Origin: JALQUL01 sp964556425
GTDB lineage: Bacteria; Pseudomonadota; Gammaproteobacteria; Burkholderiales; Burkholderiaceae_C
Length of the DNA: 19,426 bases
NCBI GenBank assembly: GCA_964556425.1
Contig: CAZKWC010000058.1
Location: 1-19,426 of the forward strand
Reading direction: 5' to 3'
Part shown: piece after piece, positions 16,958 to 19,426 of the stretch
Layout of the letters: every line of letters begins with the position of its first letter
Numbering within the stretch: the first letter of the stretch is position 1
Made by a program: the position numbers and the translations under genes
Notes under the pieces: model-generated
Told to the model about the DNA's origin: nothing
Database searches by the model: none
The model's input: only the letters and a program-made list of their open reading frames with translations

Positions 16958-17380
16958 ATGTTAGAAAAATTTAAGCCTATTAAGCAACTATATCAACTAC
17001 TTATCTTAGTAGCAATATTAATCATTAGCCATTATATATTGTATGAAATATTATTTTTAAATGTCACAAATGGAGTTTACCCATCTGAATCAGATACCGT
17101 TTTTATTGCAATTTTTGGTAATTTTATTTCTGCCTTATTTATATTTATACTTTCATTGATCGCTGTCCTAATACCCAAAACTAAATTAATTGGGATTATT
17201 TCAGTTATTGCATTGGGCTTAGCATGCTTGCTCACTTTATTAAGCGCTTATGAATGGTTAACTCCTCATCATTACCCAATTGGCATAGCTTTTATAGTTC
17301 AATTCTTGGTTAGTGTCTATATGCTCTTAAGTTCAATTAAGTTAAGAACATTGAACATGCAAAAAAATACCAGTACTTAA
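16958..17380 (+). CDS. Small four-helix integral membrane protein, function unknown
   Basis: A 140-aa hydrophobic protein with four predicted membrane helices (about 10-33, 46-72, 75-98 and 107-127) and short charged ends (MLEKFKP at the start, KLRTLNMQKN at the end). I recognise no family. No good ribosome binding site precedes the ATG, so the start is uncertain. A TTGACT with ACAAAT 17 bp further on (16837-16865) could be a weak promoter about 90 bp upstream. The gene ends 7 bp from the convergent nitronate monooxygenase gene. Confidence 0.65.
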   Translation: MLEKFKPIKQLYQLLILVAILIISHYILYEILFLNVTNGVYPSESDTVFIAIFGNFISALFIFILSLIAVLIPKTKLIGIISVIALGLACLLTLLSAYEWLTPHHYPIGIAFIVQFLVSVYMLLSSIKLRTLNMQKNTST

Positions 17381-17387
17381 GATTTTA

Positions 17388-18425
17388 TTAAGCTATTGTC
17401 ATTTCAGCCACTAACTCATCCATAAGACTAGCCACCGAAGTCTGCTTTAATTGAGCAAAACCGTCACCTGCCCAAATACTTTGATATTCTGGATTTTGAG
17501 TTTTACTTGCCCATTGTCTTAAAGCGCTGGTAACTGAATTTTGTATTGGAAATGGCAAAACTGGCTTTTGATGCATCAAAGTAATGAATTCATTTTGTAC
17601 CCCTTTTGCAAAGCGGCCCGAAAAAGCTTGGGTAAACACACATGATCGGTGCTTATTAGCCAACAAAAATGCCTTATAAGACGGATGGGTTCCCGCCTCG
17701 TGGCAACATAAAAACGCAGTCCCTAATTGAGCGGCTATTGCACCCGCTCTTAAAACCTGTTGAATCGCTTGGCCACTCATTAACCCACCCGCTGCCACAA
17801 TAGGTAAATGAATATGTTTACGCAATTGTTGAACCAACTCAAGTGTGGTACTGCCTTGGGGTAAAGCATTGGCATCAAAACTACCTCTATGACCCCCAGC
17901 CTCTATACCCTGCGCCACTATAAAATCGGCACCGGCCTTTTCAATTGCCATGGCCTCTTGCCAATTGGTGGCGGTAATTCCCACACTTATGCCCAAAGAA
18001 TGGGCTTTTTCAATAATGAATGAGTTGGGAATACCAAAGTGGAAACTTAAAACCTCTGGTGGATTTTGCCAAACAGGAGCTAACTGCTGATCTAAATCTA
18101 AATAATAAGGAGCTTGAGGTGTTTCAAAAGCAAAATTAGCTGCTAAAGGCAATTCTTGTAATGCTTGAAGAGCTTGTGATTGATGATCTTGACTGGGTAA
18201 ATTAGGCTTTTGAAAAACAAAGAAATTAGCATTAATAGGCCCCTTGGCTTGGGATTTAGCGGCTAATAACTCTTGAGCAATAGTATTGGCTTGGCTGTAA
18301 GCAAAACCAAAACTTCCTAATCCTCCAGCATTCGTTACTGCTGCCACCAACTCAGGAGTGCAAACACCACCTGCCATAGGGGCTTGAATAATGGGTGCAG
18401 CGAGTTGCGAAAATTGGAACATCAT
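17388..18425 (-). CDS. Nitronate monooxygenase (2-nitropropane dioxygenase family), FMN-dependent
   Basis: TIM-barrel flavoprotein of 345 aa. Family members oxidise alkyl nitronates such as propionate 3-nitronate, and some related members act on other substrates. Visible segments are the N-terminal PIIQAPMAGGVCTPELVAAV, GGLGSFGF, QGIEAGGHRGSF with H179 (the likely catalytic His), the phosphate-binding PIVAAGGLMSGQAI (208-221) and LGTAFLCCHEAG (234-245), FSGRFAKG and the terminal WAGDGFA. These fit class I nitronate monooxygenases. Two adjacent ATGs (18425 or 18422) could start it and neither has a strong ribosome binding site. It begins 53 bp after guaA on the same strand with no clear terminator between, so the two may be co-transcribed. 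Confidence 0.88.
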   Translation of the reverse strand: MMFQFSQLAAPIIQAPMAGGVCTPELVAAVTNAGGLGSFGFAYSQANTIAQELLAAKSQAKGPINANFFVFQKPNLPSQDHQSQALQALQELPLAANFAFETPQAPYYLDLDQQLAPVWQNPPEVLSFHFGIPNSFIIEKAHSLGISVGITATNWQEAMAIEKAGADFIVAQGIEAGGHRGSFDANALPQGSTTLELVQQLRKHIHLPIVAAGGLMSGQAIQQVLRAGAIAAQLGTAFLCCHEAGTHPSYKAFLLANKHRSCVFTQAFSGRFAKGVQNEFITLMHQKPVLPFPIQNSVTSALRQWASKTQNPEYQSIWAGDGFAQLKQTSVASLMDELVAEMTIA

Positions 18426-18478
18426 ATCTTTACTAAAGCAGAAAAAGGAAATTATCGAGCCTTTTACAGCTCAATACA

Positions 18479-19426
18479 TCACTCCCACTCGATCGTAGCT
18501 GGCGGCTTAGAACTCACATCATAAGTAACACGGTTAATACCACGTACTTCGTTAATAATACGGCCTGATACCTTTTTAAGTAAGGCATAAGGTAACTCAG
18601 CCCAATCAGCAGTCATAAAGTCGCTAGTTTGAACCGCGCGCAAGGCCACTACATAATCGTAAGTACGACCATCACCCATTACACCCACACTTTTTACTGG
18701 CAAAAATACAGTGAATGCTTGGCTGGTTAATTCATACCAAGTTTTTCCTGTGGCAGGATCTTTAAAATTGCGTAATTCTTCAATAAAGATAGCGTCGGCA
18801 CGGCGTAACAGGTCAGCATATTCACGTTTGACTTCGCCTAAAATACGCACACCTAAACCAGGACCAGGGAAAGGGTGGCGATATACCATGTCAGCTGGTA
18901 AACCTAAAGCCACACCCAATTCACGCACTTCGTCTTTAAACAATTCACGTAAAGGTTCGAGCAACTTTAAGCCCAATTGTTCTGGCAGTCCACCCACGTT
19001 GTGATGACTTTTAATAGTAACGGCTTTTTTAGTTTTGGCACCACCCGACTCAATGACGTCAGGGTAAATCGTACCTTGAGCCAACCATTTCACATGTCTA
19101 GATTGGTCGTTTTTGAGTTTTTCAGCTTCGGCTTTAAAAACCTCTACAAACTCGCGACCGATGATTTTACGTTTGGCTTCTGGGTCTGAAACCCCTTTTA
19201 AATGGCCTAAGAATTGATCGGATGCGTCGGCTCTGACTACTTTAGCATTGAGTTTACCAACAAACATATCCATGACCATATCACCTTCGTTCAGGCGTAA
19301 TAATCCGTGGTCAACAAATACACAAGTGAGTTGATCACCAATAGCACGGTGAATGAGTGCCGCAGCAACCGATGAGTCGACCCCGCCCGATAAACCTAAA
19401 ATAACATCTTCATCGCCGACTTGTGC
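18479..19426 (-). CDS. guaA: GMP synthase (glutamine-hydrolysing), C-terminal two-thirds; 5' end beyond the window
   Basis: Converts XMP to GMP with ATP and glutamine, the last step of guanine nucleotide synthesis, in the cytoplasm. The visible 315 residues run from the window edge (AQVGDEDVILGLSGGVDSSV) to the terminal TYDVSSKPPATIEWE. The ATP-pyrophosphatase P-loop SGGVDSS is intact at visible residues 13-19, followed by FVDHGLLR, HHNVGGLPE, HPFPGPGLGVRI and the dimerisation domain. The frame is open all the way to the right edge, so the ATG at 19279 is internal and not the start. The N-terminal glutaminase domain lies outside the window. Confidence 0.97.
   Translation of the reverse strand, partial: AQVGDEDVILGLSGGVDSSVAAALIHRAIGDQLTCVFVDHGLLRLNEGDMVMDMFVGKLNAKVVRADASDQFLGHLKGVSDPEAKRKIIGREFVEVFKAEAEKLKNDQSRHVKWLAQGTIYPDVIESGGAKTKKAVTIKSHHNVGGLPEQLGLKLLEPLRELFKDEVRELGVALGLPADMVYRHPFPGPGLGVRILGEVKREYADLLRRADAIFIEELRNFKDPATGKTWYELTSQAFTVFLPVKSVGVMGDGRTYDYVVALRAVQTSDFMTADWAELPYALLKKVSGRIINEVRGINRVTYDVSSKPPATIEWE

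Overview
The window looks like chromosomal DNA of a low-GC member of the Burkholderiales (Betaproteobacteria). The homodimeric-type pyruvate dehydrogenase E1 is followed by an E2 with two lipoyl domains. The order aceE, divergent PAS kinase plus FixJ-type regulator, folD, oligopeptidase A fits what I recall of this order. The base composition is clearly AT-rich, which would suit a Polynucleobacter-like freshwater lineage. The genus is a guess. Most of the window is core metabolism. No rRNA, tRNA, CRISPR array or recognisable insertion sequence was seen. Layout, left to right: (1) On the minus strand, aceE (757-3459) and the 5' part of aceF (running off the left edge) form a pyruvate dehydrogenase operon. 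(2) A spacer of about 500 bp separates aceE from a divergent plus-strand two-component pair: a membrane histidine kinase with PAS domain(s) (3964-6477) and a FixJ/LuxR-type response regulator (6508-7164). The pair ends in a clean intrinsic terminator (7216-7245). (3) folD (7457-8329), a 100-N assembly gap whose two edges carry the same 12 bp, a long hairpin, then oligopeptidase A (prlC) and a MltB-type lytic transglycosylase, all on the plus strand. (4) A minus-strand accessory block follows. It holds a phosphoethanolamine-transferase-like membrane enzyme, part of it in extremely AT-rich DNA, and a tyrosine-recombinase-like protein that has lost most of the catalytic signature. (5) A short plus-strand gene for an 89-aa protein faces a minus-strand gene encoding leucine-rich repeats joined to a protein kinase domain. 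A small four-helix membrane protein follows on the plus strand. (6) On the minus strand again are a nitronate-monooxygenase-like flavoprotein and the 3' two-thirds of guaA, which runs off the right edge. How the genes fit together: aceE and aceF supply the first two pyruvate dehydrogenase subunits. The divergent sensor/regulator pair is an obvious but unproven candidate for controlling them or responding to related metabolic signals. FolD (one-carbon units) and GuaA (GMP synthesis) serve nucleotide metabolism. PrlC and MltB handle peptide and cell-wall turnover. The accessory stretch from about 11.96 to 17.4 kb is the most unusual part. Its most notable members are the LRR-kinase and the degenerate recombinase-like protein. 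I see no clear evidence that these neighbours form one new system, so they are reported as separate observations.
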